A DNA stretch of 64,000 nucleotides from Doris montereyensis (Eukaryota; Mollusca; Gastropoda; Nudibranchia; Dorididae), in contig JAXRKP010000875.1 in the NCBI GenBank assembly GCA_037039925.1, forward strand, positions 118,501 to 182,500, read 5' to 3'. Positions 12,091 through 64,000 of this stretch are shown here, piece after piece. Each line of letters starts with the position of its first letter. Position 1 is the first letter of the stretch. A program made the translations under genes and the position numbers. The notes beneath the pieces were generated by a model. It saw nothing but the letters and a program-made list of their open reading frames with translations, did not search any database and was not told where the DNA came from.

Positions 12091-13290
12091 GAGACTCAAG
12101 AGTGGTAGGAAGTAGTTACAATTGTGACAGTAGAACTTGTCGTACAGGCTTTTTACAGTTTGATTTCAGAGTGGTAGGACGTAGTTACAATTGTGACAGT
12201 AGAACTTGTCGTACAGGCTTTTTACAGTTTGATTTCAGAGTGGTAGGAAATAGTTACAATTGTGACAGTAGAACTTGTCGTACAGGCTTTTTACAGTTTG
12301 ATTTCAGAGTGGTAGGAAGTAGTTACAATTGTGACAGTAGAACTTGTCGTACAGGCTTTTTACAGTTTGATTTCAGAGTGGTAGGAAGTAGTTACAATTG
12401 TGACAGTAGAACTTGTCGTACAGGCTTTTTACAGTTTGATTTCAGAGTGGTAGGAAGTAGTTACAATTGTGACAGTAGAGATTGTCGTACAGGCTTTTTA
12501 CAGTTTGATTTCAGAGTGGTAGGAAGTAGTTACAATTGTGACAGTAGAGATTGTCGTACAGGCTTTTTACAGTTTGATTTCAGAGTGGTAGGAAGTAGTT
12601 ACAATTGTGACAGTAGAGATTGTCGTACAGGCTTTTTACAGTTTGATTTCAGAGTGGTAGGAAGTAGTTACAATTGTGACAGTAGAACTTGTCGTACAGG
12701 CTTTTTACAGTTTGATTTCAGAGTGGTAGGAAGTAGTTACAATTGTGACAGTAGAGATTGTCGTACAGGCTTTTTACAGTTTGATTTCAGAGTGGTAGGA
12801 AGTAGTTACAATTGTGACAGTAGAGATTGTCGTACAGGCTTTTTACAGTTTGATTTCAGAGTGGTAGGAAGTAGTTACAATTGTGACAGTAGAGATTGTC
12901 GTACAGGCTTTTTACAGTTTGATTTCAGAGTGGTAGGAAGTAGTTACAATTGTGACAGTAGAACTTGTCGTACAGGCTTTTTACAGTTTGATTTCAGAGT
13001 GGTAGGAAGTAGTTACAATTGTGACAGTAGAGATTGTCGTACAGGCTTTTTACAGTTTGATTTCAGAGTGGTAGGAAGTAGTTACAATTGTGACAGTAGA
13101 ACTTGTCGTACAGGCTTTTTACAGTTTGATTTCAGAGTGGTAGGAAGTAGTTACAATTGTGACAGTAGAGATTGTCGTACAGGCTTTTTACAGTTTGATT
13201 TCAGAGTGGTAGGAAGTAGTTACAATTGTGACAGTAGAGATTGTCGTACAGGCTTTTTACAGTTTGATTTCAGAGTGGTAGGAAGTACAA
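12091..13290 (+). repeat. 69-bp minisatellite, about 17 near-identical copies, open in one frame
   Basis: Each 69-bp unit (23 codons) reads RVVGSSYNCDSRTCRTGFLQ plus FDF, with two cysteines per unit. Units differ almost only at one codon: ACT (Thr) or GAT (Asp) before the second Cys. The frame is open for about 417 codons from 12087 to 13338, but it follows an in-frame TAA at 12078 and has no ATG. It is either a recently homogenised minisatellite or an internal exon of a repetitive cysteine-containing protein. No signal peptide is visible. I favour minisatellite. Confidence 0.9.
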
Positions 13291-13344
13291 TACCAAGCCT
13301 CTCCTTCTTCTTCATGACGACTGACCAACACAATTCTTGAGTTT

Positions 13345-14060
13345 TACTGTTAGCGCACATTTCTATTTTGATTTCAACGCCCACCCCCCCCCCACCCCCA
13401 AAAAAAAATCCAATTATGGTCTTAAAGGGATGAGTTTAATTTTTTAAAAACTCTTCAGTGTTATTGCTGAGTTTTATTTCTATAGGCAGTCCATTCCACA
13501 ACCTTACTGTACTAGGGTAATATGGGTGCAGGTGACAATCAACGTCTGAAAATGGAACCATGACGTCATAAATGTGTGTTTGGCAGCCTGATCTGGTTGT
13601 TCTTGTATTACGTTTTAAGCTGACCTAATGGAATAAACAGTTGGCCATTGATAGCCTTAAAGAAAAATATCAATTTTATCTCTGTCTTTAATTTGTCACT
13701 GTCTCTCAGTCTTCTCTCTGAGTTTTATTTCTCTCTCTCTCCATTCACAACCTCTCTCTCCAGGTCTATCTCAGGTCTCTCTCTCTCTCTCTCTGGAACC
13801 AAACACTATATCTGTGGTACGTAATGTAAGCTTATTTACGTTTAAAAGACATGTCATGGAATGTTGATGTTGGCCATTATCTAAAAGAAAAATCAATTTG
13901 TTGGGAGGTAAAATCGAAAAATAAATAACGAAAAGATAACAGATTACCTCTCACACATACTGTATAGCCTTTTCTGCTGTTAAAAAATAAAACAAAAGGA
14001 GTCATACTCAATCGAATCAACCACGTCATTTAAATTGATTACAACCAAGGCCAAGTTAAG
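13345..14060. other. No gene recognised
   Basis: Contains a C-run near 13380, AT-rich sequence and CT-rich patches near 13690-13795. Nothing else is supported. Confidence 0.6.
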
Positions 14061-14064
14061 CGTT

Positions 14065-14580
14065 TTTGAATTCGTGTGTGACTGTACCAATGGCCATCCG
14101 GATGTTTGAATTCGTGTATGACTGTACCAATGGCCATCCGGATGTTTGAATTCGTGTGTGGCTGTACCAATGGCCATCCGGATGTATGAATTCGTGTGTG
14201 ACTGTACCAATGGACATCCGGATGTTTGAATTCGTGTATGACTGTACCAATGGCCATCCGGATGTTTGAATTCGTGTGGCTGTACCAATGGCCATCCGGA
14301 TGTTTGAATTTGTGTATGACTGTACCAATGACCATCCGGATGTTTGAATTAGTGTGTGACTGTACCAATGACCATTCGGATGTTTGAATTAGTGTGTGAC
14401 TGTACCAATGACCATTCGGATGTTTGAATTAGTGTATGACTGTACCAATGACCATCCGGATGTTTGAATTAGTGTGTGACTGTACCAATGACCATCCGGA
14501 TGTTTGAATTCGTGTGTGACTGTACCAATGACCACCGGATGTTTTGAATTCGTGTATGACTGTACCAATGACCATTCGAC
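14065..14580. repeat. 40-bp minisatellite, about 13 copies
   Basis: Unit contains GAATTCGTGTGTGACTGTAC then CAATGGCCATCCGGATGTTT. Left units have GAATTC and GGCCATCC, right units GAATTAG and GACCATCC, so the array expanded as two blocks. Confidence 0.95.
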
Positions 14581-14747
14581 ATGGCGCTCTAGACAGTAGA
14601 CGTGTAGGCACACAATCCCTTCTTTCGAACGTAAGAATCAAATTTAAGTGAAGTGATAATACTGGTTTCAAGTGGGCCTATGGCAGCAGTTATACATGCA
14701 TTGATACAATTATATCATGAGTGAGCAGACGCTCTATCTGAGACAGG

Positions 14748-15000
14748 GGACATAAAGGTCTAGAGGTGAGCTGTCAGCCTCTCAACCACAAAATCAAGGC
14801 TTCAAATCCCGGCAGGTTTTCTTCAGATTTTGTGTAACCCCTCCCGGTCCGGATAGGCGGATCGACACTTGATCTCTTCGGAGACAGACGGTAGCAAAGA
14901 GGTCCCGTGTGCAGATCACAACACTCTGTGCACATTACGGATCCCATGGTTGATTACAGAGCAGTCCGGGGAACATTTAAAAGAGAACCCCGAGTTGAAC
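14748..15000 (+). mobile_element. tRNA-derived SINE, family SR2, near full-length copy
   Basis: Head: GGTCTAGAGGTGAGCTGTCA, CCTCTCAACC and a B-box-like GGCTTCAAATCCC. Body: GGATCGACACTTGATCTC, GGTCCCGTGTGCAGATCACA, CTCTGTGCAC and a degraded tail. 15001-15470 shows no gene. Confidence 0.75.
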
Positions 15001-15474
15001 CTTAGCAATATAATAATTGAATTACAGAAGCCATTAGATCTGAATGACTCAATACGTGTATCTTATAATTACTATTGTGCTAGGCTAACGACACGTAGAT
15101 CGTTCAGATATAATCCCTTTCTCACCATGTTGCTCAATGAGTGTGTGTATGGCTTGGAGACAACACTCGTATGCTGTCGTCATCCTTCACCTCTAGCAGC
15201 GACAGGTGTCGTCTGGCGTCTTTCATTTCGCCTAAATCAACGGCGTTGAGGAAAGACTGCAACCTTCCTTGTCCTGCCAATTCATTCATGACAGCTTCTC
15301 TAACTCAAAATGTTATACCAAATCTGTCAGAAGGAGACTCGTGGAAAAAGAACACACTCCGCTATTATTAAAAACATGACGAGAATGAGAAAAAGCTTCA
15401 TTGCTAAAAAAAATAGACATGGAGGCTAGAAAAATATAAATTATTTCCCGTTTGTAAACAGATTTCCCCCAAGC

Positions 15475-17110
15475 ACGGTATGCTCTTTTGTCTCTTTAAA
15501 GTCGGACATCTCTTATTTGTCTCTTTAAAGTCGGACATCTCCCCATGGTATGCTTATTTGTCTCTTTAAAGTCGGACATCTCCCATGCACGGTATGCTTA
15601 TTTGTCTCTTTAAAGTCGGACATCTCCCATGCACGGTATGCTTATTTGTCTCTTTAAAGTCGGACATCTCCCTGTGCACGGTATGCTTATTTGTCTCTTT
15701 AAAGTCGGACATCTCCTGTGCACGGTATGCTCTTTTGTCTCTTTAAAGTCGGACATCTCCTGTGCACGGTATGCTTATTTGTCTCTTCAAAGTCGGACAT
15801 CTCCTGCACGGTATGCATTTGTCTCTTCAAAGTCGGACATCTCCTGTGCTCTCTTTGTCTCTTTAAAGTCGGACATCTCCATGCACGGTATGCTCTTTTG
15901 TCTCTTTAAAGTCGGACATCTCCCATGCATGGTATGCTTTTTGTCTCTTTAAAGTCGGACGTCCCCCATGCACGGTATGCTTTTGTCTCTTTAAAGTCGG
16001 ACGTCCCCCACGGTATGCACGGACGTATGCTTTTTTGTCTCTTTAAAGTCGGACGCCCCCATGCACGGTATGCTTTTTTGTCTCTTTAAACTCTTTAAGT
16101 CGGACGTCTTCTCATGCACGGTATGCTTTTTTGTCTCTTTAAAGTCGGACGTCTTCTGTGCACGGTATGCTTATTTGTCTCTTTAAACTCTTTAAAGTCG
16201 GATGTCTTCTGTGCACGGTATGTTTTGTCTCTTTAAAGTCGACATCTCCTGTGCACGGTATGCTTTTTGTATCTTTAAAGTCGGACATCTCTGTGCACGG
16301 TATGCTTTTGTCTCTTTCTTTTAAAGTCGGACGCCTCCCATGCACGGTATAAGTCTCTTTGTCTCTTTAAAGTCGACATCTCCATGCACGGTATGCTTAT
16401 TTGTCTCTTTTTAAACTCTTTAAAAGTCGGACGCTCTCCCCATGCACGTATGCTTTTTTGTCTCTTTAAACTTTAAAGTCGGACGTCCCATGCACGGTAT
16501 GCTTTTTGTCTTAAACTCTTTAAAGTCGGACATCTCCCATGCACGGTATGCTTATTTGTCTCTTTCTCTTTAAAGTCGGACATCTCCCATGCACGGTATG
16601 CTTATTTGTCTCTTTAAAGTCGGACGCCCTCCATTTGCTTTAAACGGACGTCCTCCATGCACGGTATGCTTATTTGTATCTTTAAAGTCGGACGCCCCCA
16701 TGCACGGTATGCTCTTTTGTCTCTTTAAACTCTTTAAAGTCGGACATCTCCCCATGCACGGTATGCTTATTTGTCTCTTTAAACTCTTTAAAGTCGGACG
16801 TCTCCCATGCACGGTATGCTCTTTTGTCTCTTTAAACTCTTTAAAGTCGGACGTCTCCCATGCACGGTATGCTCTTTTGTCTCTTTAAACTCTTTAAAGT
16901 CGGACATCTCCCATGCACGGTATGCTTATTTGTCTCTTTTTTAAACTCTTTTAAAATCGGACGTCCCCCATGCACGGTATGCTCTTTTTGTCTTTTTTTA
17001 AACTCTTTAAAGTCGGACGTCCCCATGCACGGTATGCTTTTTTGTCTCTTTAAACTCTTTAAAGTCGGACGTCCACCAAGCACGGTATGCTTTTTTGTAT
17101 CTTTAAAAGT
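15475..17110. repeat. Minisatellite of about 44 bp, roughly 37 copies
   Basis: Unit blocks TCTCTTTAAAGTCGGACATC, TCCCATGCACGGTATGCTTA and TTTG. From about 16085 many units carry an extra CTCTTTAAA (TTTAAACTCTTTAAAG), a longer subtype. The ATC/GTC change after CGGAC also marks subtypes. Confidence 0.95.
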
Positions 17111-17124
17111 CGGACATCCCCCAA

Positions 17125-17400
17125 GCGCAAAATTAATCCCACCTCAACACCCCCCCCCCCCCCCAATAACATTCAACAAACAAACAAAAAACAATCCCCC
17201 CCCCCCCCAAATAACATTCCACAAACAAAAAACAACACCCCCTCCCCCAAATAACATTCAACAAACAAAAAACAACACCCCCTCCCCCAAATAACATTCA
17301 ACAAACAAAAAACAACACCCCCTAAATAACATTCAACAAACAAAACAAAAAATCCTCCCCTCCCCCCACAATAAAATTCAACACAAACAAAAAACAAGTC
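17125..17400. repeat. C-run / AAACAAAC repeat, unit about 40 bp, about 6 copies
   Basis: Units alternate ATAACATTCAACAAACAAAA with C-rich runs such as ACACCCCCTCCCCC. Confidence 0.9.
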
Positions 17401-17795
17401 CAACATGAAACCCAACGACTTACACTGACATAGAATGAAAACCCAACGACTTACACTGACATAGAATGAAAACCCAACGACTTACACTGACATAGAATGA
17501 AAACCCAACGACTTACACTGACGTAGAATGAAACCCAACGACTTACACTGACATAGAATGAAAACCCAACGACTTACATACTGACATAGAATGAAAACCC
17601 AACGACTTACACTGACATAGAATGAAAACCCAACGACTTAACTGACGTAGAATGAAAACCCAACGACTTACTGACATAGAATGAAAACCCAACGACTTAC
17701 ACTGACATAGAATGAAAACCCAACGACTTACACTGACATAGAATGAAAACCCAACGACTTACACTGACATAGAATGAAAACCCAACGGATTAACA
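17401..17795. repeat. 31-bp minisatellite, about 12 copies
   Basis: Unit contains CTTACACTGACATAGAATGA then AAACCCAACGA, highly uniform. Confidence 0.95.
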
Positions 17796-18780
17796 ACCCC
17801 TCTTGAAAACACCCCCCCCCCCCCACCCCGTCTTCCCTAGACTACCAGAACAGAGAAATACAATTCAGCAATATTCATGTCATGACCATTCATAAAGTGA
17901 ACCGCTTGCTGTGCATGTATTTTTTATATTATTATGTTTTTACTGATAATCTTCTTTCTACACAGATCTATGGTAATGTTACGTTTACAGAATAAAAACT
18001 TGATTTTGCAGATCTCTTTTCTCAACTTTGTTATAGAACAGGCTAAGAAAATAAAATAGGCCCATCCGTTTCTTTCAATAATATACGGTAATAATAAACA
18101 TATTGATGCTAGACGAGTAATCAGTATTGATTAATCTATTATGTGTATTAAGTTTTATTCATGTCTATCATTGACACATTTGACTCTTATAGATCCTTCA
18201 AAGCTGCCTTGCTAATAGTGAATATAATGCATGAGATAACCACGTCACATTAAACATACAATTCCATTGAAATAATTTCTAAAGAGATGTGTTTTGACTT
18301 GCCTATATCACTAGTAGGGCCTTCATACAATTGCTAATAATATAAATACTACACAGTATAATATATAGGAAGTTAATCAATAAAACTTACTTGAAATACT
18401 TCGTTTTCTGTTATATCTACTAATGAACATTATCTGACAGGGAACAATTCAAAAATCCCATTGTAAAAACGTAAAACATGTTATCAATAAGAACAAAATA
18501 CAGTGTAGAATCTAGGTAATACATTGAATGATTGATAAAACATAAAGTGTAATCGACTTCCTTGACCTTTGGATTTTTGCCGCTGAACTCTGGGTCAAGG
18601 TGACAAAGGAGGATTCATATTTTGCGACATTCATACGTTTGCGGATTTAGGAAAATAGCCCTATTAAAATCAATGCATTGGTTCGATTATTCAGAAATGG
18701 AGAGGTCTTTAACAGGATTTAAAACTTTTCATTTAATATCCTCAATCTCAAAGTGAAAAAACACACAATTTTTGTGTGAA
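17796..18780. other. Single-copy AT-rich sequence upstream of the symplekin gene
   Basis: After a C-run near 17810-17830 this kilobase has no tandem repeat, SINE or long reading frame that I can support. Confidence 0.6.
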
Positions 18781-19023
18781 CCGGAAGTATATTTATTTCT
18801 CCAGTCGCCTCTCTTTGCTCGGGACACTGAAAATAAATAGACCATGTAGAACTGGAAATGGCCGCCTTGAAAATCGCAGCATGTCTTCATAAAGCCTTCC
18901 CTTACGATCGGCCCCCTCTTTCCATTACGTCCAATCTTGCTTTTATTTTTTCCATCTAGTCCTCTCACACAACCAAATCGTTCAACTTCTCTGTTTTTCA
19001 GTTTACTTTCTAAAGTACAAACA
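18781..19023 (+). promoter_or_regulatory. Probable promoter and 5' UTR region of symplekin
   Basis: An ETS-type motif CCGGAAGT lies at 18781-18788, about 240 bp before the start codon, and AATGGCCGCC near 18855 resembles the reverse of a YY1 element. No TATA box is seen. This matches housekeeping promoters, but the transcription start is not determinable here. Confidence 0.35.
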
Positions 19024-60699
<41,676 letters not shown>

Positions 60700-60716
60700 A
60701 AATTTACATTTTGTAA

Positions 60717-60990
60717 GGGGGGGGGGGGGGGGATAAATTTTTAGCACCCATTTGTTTTTTCTCTAAAGAAACCTGGAAATGTTGAGGCTCTATGGGCCAT
60801 GGCAGCCTTGAGGAACCGTTACTTTCATCTCTCATAGTACTCACCCAGATTGTGGGTGGTTGACGGTTTCTGCTAGTAGGTCCTACTTCTTTACTTTCTC
60901 CTTTTTTTCACAAATCTTTCATCTTGCTGTTTCTGTTTCCTCTTGAATCACCCTGAGATCACCACACATGGTGGAATGAGAAATACCCTG
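60717..60990 (+). mobile_element. G-run, SR1 tail fragment and SR3 copy in the 3' flank
   Basis: A G run at about 60717-60732; GGCTCTATGGGCCATGGCAG with CCTTGAGGAACCGTTACTTT matches the SR1 tail; from 60852 an SR3 copy (GCTAGTAGGTCCTACTTCTT, ATCACCCTGAGATCACCACA). Confidence 0.65.
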
Positions 60991-60999
60991 ATTCATAAT

Positions 61000-61645
61000 A
61001 TTGAAGAGAGCACATCTTGTGTGGCATTGTTTGTTGGGAGGGGTTGTGTCTTATGTGTTTTGTGTGTTTTCAATAGTGAAGAGGAGTTTGGATTTCAGTG
61101 GAGACAAATGAGTGAAAGATAATGTTTATATATATGAATTGACTGGTGGTATGGAAAATGATGAAGTCTACCAGTTGATACGAGATTTTGAGGTGGAGGT
61201 GTGAGAAGATAGAAAAAGTTGACAGTTTGGATGTGAGGCAAATCAGGTAGAGGTGAAGCAAGACTTCAAGATGATTGAATAGTCTGGGAGGGGTAGAGAG
61301 AGAGAGAGAAAGAGAGAGACACACACACATACGTGCACACACACACACATAAATTAAGAAAGACCAAGAGATAGAGAGAGAGAAGAATTTTGAATTTATT
61401 AAATGAGTAATCTCTAGTTTAAAATGCTTGTAAATATACGATGTCACTGTGAGTGTGACAATATTACATGATAATTTTGTTCTGAATGTGAGAGAGACAG
61501 GCTTTCGTTTTTTGCATGATTTGCTTTCCATCCTTAGAAGCAAAGGAAACATGAAATATTAACTGTAAGCCTCACATCATACGTTATGTATACCTGCCGT
61601 CATTTAATCCTTTTGCATCATGGTGTGGGGGGGTGTGTGTGAATT
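61000..61645. other. Probable symplekin 3' UTR or flank
   Basis: Contains short GAGA and CACACA runs (61295-61385) and a segment at about 61148-61275 that is copied at 62135-62218. No gene is supported. Confidence 0.5.
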
Positions 61646-61649
61646 TCAA

Positions 61650-61748
61650 TGAAACACGTATATTTCATCTTGCTATTACTATTATCTCTTAATTCACCCT
61701 GAGATATCCGCATATTGTGGATGGGGTAAATTTCAATGAAACAAATTT
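61650..61748 (+). mobile_element. SR3 repeat, 5'-truncated copy
   Basis: CATCTTGCTATTACTATTAT, AATTCACCCTGAGATATCCG, TGTGGATGGGGTAAATTTCA, ATGAAACAAA. Confidence 0.75.
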
Positions 61749-62004
61749 GCATCCATACCACCTCATGTGTCTTGTCTCATTTGCTGAATATCAGCTGTTG
61801 AGGACTTATTTTGGGCTCAGAGTTAAATTACCTTGACTACATCTATGTACATTATATAAACCTGTTTTGAGAAGAAGAAGAAATAGCTCCAAAGCTCGCA
61901 CCTGCAAAGAGAATCTGCAGTGAAGACGTTTGTGGTCACACTGTTTGTGAAACGGGACAGTTGAGCACAGTGAATCTGCTGACGTTCAAAACTCCGAAAT
62001 CGTT

Positions 62005-62376
62005 GAGGGACTGTTTTGGGCAACATTTAAAAGCCTATCAAAACCGTGAGATCCCCATAGTTGTGGGGGGACTCGGTAGTCCAGAGGCAAGGTGTTGGCC
62101 TCTCAACCCAAAGGTCGTGGGTTCAAGCCCTGGAAAATGATGAAGCCAACGAGATTTTGAGGTGACAAAGTTTTTGAGGCAAATCAGGTAGAGGTGAAGC
62201 AAGACTTCAAGATGATTTCGAGTTTTACCATCTCACCTCCTCCCCCTGGGAGGTCACAACATTCTGTGCACGTTGAAGATCCCTTGGCTGTTAACGGGGC
62301 AGTCTGGGTGAAATAAAAATCCTGCCAAAACCCTGAGATCATCGTAATTATGGATGTGGGTAAATCAAATCAAATC
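62005..62376 (+). mobile_element. SR2 SINE tail followed by a further SR2 copy with a foreign insert
   Basis: 62005-62067 is an isolated SR2 tail. From 62069 a new copy starts: ACTCGGTAGTCCAGAGGCAA, GGTGTTGGCCTCTCAACCC, B box GGGTTCAAGCCC. Then 62135-62218 is foreign sequence matching 61148-61275 (GGCAAATCAGGTAGAGGTGA, AGCAAGACTTCAAGATGATT). The SR2 body and tail resume to 62376. Confidence 0.78.
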
Positions 62377-62604
62377 CTCAAAATGGTCAAATGTGTAGTT
62401 AGGATAAGGTAATTCTGAACAGACATTTTGTTGTCTCTGTAAAGTTTTTCTTTGTTTTTGTTTTTTTGAGCCAATTGTCTTCTTTCATGTTTTGTTGTTG
62501 TTGTTGTTGGATTGTTTAAGCTCAGAAAAATGTGTGTACCTAATGGGTTTGTGGTTGAGTAGCAAATACATTTTTTTCTAACTGATGAACAGTACCGAGC
62601 AATC

Positions 62605-62610
62605 AATAAA
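62605..62610 (+). other. Candidate poly(A) signal AATAAA
   Basis: AATAAA about 1.9 kb after the symplekin stop, in AATCAATAAATGTC. Another lies at about 63302. The true site cannot be chosen from sequence alone. Confidence 0.25.
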
Positions 62611-62629
62611 TGTCAACTAAATCGTAATT

Positions 62630-62790
62630 GTTGGAATTAATTATTTGAATTGAATTCAACAAACTGTATCTATTTAATTAATTATGTTGTATTTGAATTG
62701 AATTCAGATCAAATTGAATTAGAAATTGTATTCATTTGAATGAACTATTTGAATTGAATTGAATCCCATTCAAATTGGATTTGGCTCAGT
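62630..62790. repeat. GAATT/TTGAATT-rich short repeat
   Basis: Many copies of TTGAATTGAATT, partly palindromic. Confidence 0.75.
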
Positions 62791-62902
62791 GTAGAGAGGG
62801 AACATCAAAATCAAAAGTCAATGAAATTACAGAAACCTTAACATGTGTTTTACTTAGCAAGAGAACAACAATTTGTTGAGTGAAAGAAAGTGAGGGGTTA
62901 GA

Positions 62903-63038
62903 CTAGAGGGTTGTACTGGTAGGTTTTACTTCTTTCCTTTTGTTCTTTGTTTCACATGTCTTTCATCTTGTCGTTTCCTCTTCCTTAATTCAACCTGAGA
63001 TCATCGCATATGGTGGAAGAGTTAAATGCCCATGAAAG
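62903..63038 (+). mobile_element. SR3 repeat, last copy in the window
   Basis: GTACTGGTAGGTTTTACTTC, CATCTTGTCGTTTCCTCTTC, AACCTGAGATCATCGCATAT, GGTGGAAGAGTTAAATG. 63039-63380 is T-rich and single-copy. Confidence 0.72.
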
Positions 63039-63384
63039 AGAAATGGAAAGGTGGAAGTTTCCTGCACTTAAGTTTTTGCTATTGTAATTTGTGTCTGTTC
63101 TGTTTTGTTGTTTTTGTTGTTGTTTTTTGTTGTTTGCTTTTCTTTATTCAAATGGAGTTCATCATTTATGAATCTGACCTTTGTTTTTTTCCACATTTTA
63201 TGTTCCGGTCACAAATCAATGACCACCATTTTACAATCAATCACAAATCACAATTCGATTATCGATAAAACCTTGACCTTTCTTGTTGAATCAATGACAC
63301 AAATAAATGTTTGCTGCTTTTTGAGATTCCAAATTTGGTTTTCCATTTTGTTTTTGTTAGTTTGATGTTTGTTGGGTTTTTTTT

Positions 63385-63690
63385 CTTCCTATTTTTCCCT
63401 TTCTCCTATTTTTCCCTTTCCCCTATTTTTCCCTTTCCCCTATTTTTCCCTTTCCCCTATTTTTCCCTTTCTCCTATTTTTCCCCTTCTCCCTATTTTTC
63501 CCTTTCTCCTATTTTTCCCTTTCCCCTATTTTCCCTTTCCCCTATTTTTCCCTTTCCCCCTATTTTTCCCTTTCTCTATTTTTCCCTTTCACCTATTTTT
63601 TTCCCTTTCCCCTATTTTTCCCTTTCCCCTATTTTTCCCTTTCTCCCTATTTTTCACTTTCCCCCATATTTTTCCCTTTACATTCTTTAC
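63385..63690. repeat. 17-bp TTTTTCCCTTTCCCCTA repeat, about 18 copies
   Basis: Units TATTTTTCCCTTTCCCC with CTCC variants; a strong pyrimidine-only strand. Confidence 0.96.
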
Positions 63691-63737
63691 TTTTCAAGGT
63701 GAATGGATATTCTTTTTCCCTTTGGAACGGACTGCCA

Positions 63738-63862
63738 AGAAAAGAGAGAGAGAGACAGACAGACATACAGTCAGACAGACAGACAGAGAGAGACAGAGAT
63801 AGAAAGAGAGAGGGAGAGACAAAGACAGAGAAAGAAAGAGAGAGAGAGAAAGAAAGAGAGAC

Positions 63863-63894
<32 letters not shown>

Positions 63895-64000
63895 CACAGA
63901 GAGGGACAAGAGAGAGGCAAAGAGAGAGGCAAAGAGAGAGGAAAGAGAGCAGAGAGGGACAAAGAAAGAAAGAAAGAGAGAGAGACAAAGAGAGAGGGGC
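63738..64000. repeat. GA/GACA microsatellite, runs off the window end
   Basis: GAGA, GACAGACA and AAAGAGAG blocks. Confidence 0.96.

Noticed and set aside
15475..17110. Possible CRISPR array
   Set aside because: Units are contiguous tandem repeats without unique spacers, in a eukaryotic context with no cas genes.
61070..61552. Minus-strand frame of 160 codons
   Set aside because: Low-complexity and hydrophobic, includes a CA/GA microsatellite; no homology recognised and lies in the probable symplekin 3' flank.

Overview
This is eukaryotic, intron-rich, very repeat-rich DNA. It looks like an invertebrate animal, and a mollusc or another lophotrochozoan is my best guess. The evidence is GT-AG introns, tRNA-derived SINEs, a LINE fragment, and one large gene whose deduced protein follows animal symplekin closely along its whole length. 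The species cannot be named from the sequence alone.

Layout. 1-5.5 kb is a chain of minisatellites (34, 52, 40 and 22-24 bp units) and a TC microsatellite. 5.6-7.2 kb holds SINE copies. 7557-8637 on the minus strand is the last coding exon of an ankyrin-repeat/SOCS-box (ASB-type) gene; its 5' exons are not seen. 8.7-11.45 kb is a GA microsatellite plus a 1.2-kb tandem duplication whose second copy has a TATA box and a possible first exon. 12.09-13.29 kb is a 69-bp array that stays open in one frame. 14-17.8 kb is more minisatellite, and 17.8-18.8 kb is single-copy sequence.

From 19024 to about 60699 on the plus strand lies the symplekin gene (SYMPK), the scaffold of the pre-mRNA 3'-end cleavage/polyadenylation machinery. 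I resolve 33 coding exons with consistent splice phases and a deduced protein of about 1266 residues. Most larger introns are packed with minisatellites, each intron with its own unit. Introns also hold SINEs, a LINE tail and two copies of a roughly 1-kb TTAA-targeted DNA element. After the stop there is SINE-rich 3' flank to about 63 kb, then TTTTTCCC and GA repeats.

Three points stand out. (1) Ten of the 33 exons need small indel corrections, about 13 in all and mostly one-base losses, for the conserved protein to read through; splice sites are intact, so sequencing/assembly error or a damaged allele are the main options. (2) Several minisatellite arrays contain copies of the real splice sites: eight tandem 3' splice sites before exon 16, three tandem 5' splice sites after exon 18, and a donor inside the first unit of the array after exon 21. 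(3) At least three tandem arrays appear to have grown from the 3' tail of SINEs, and that tail is shared by two otherwise different SINE families.
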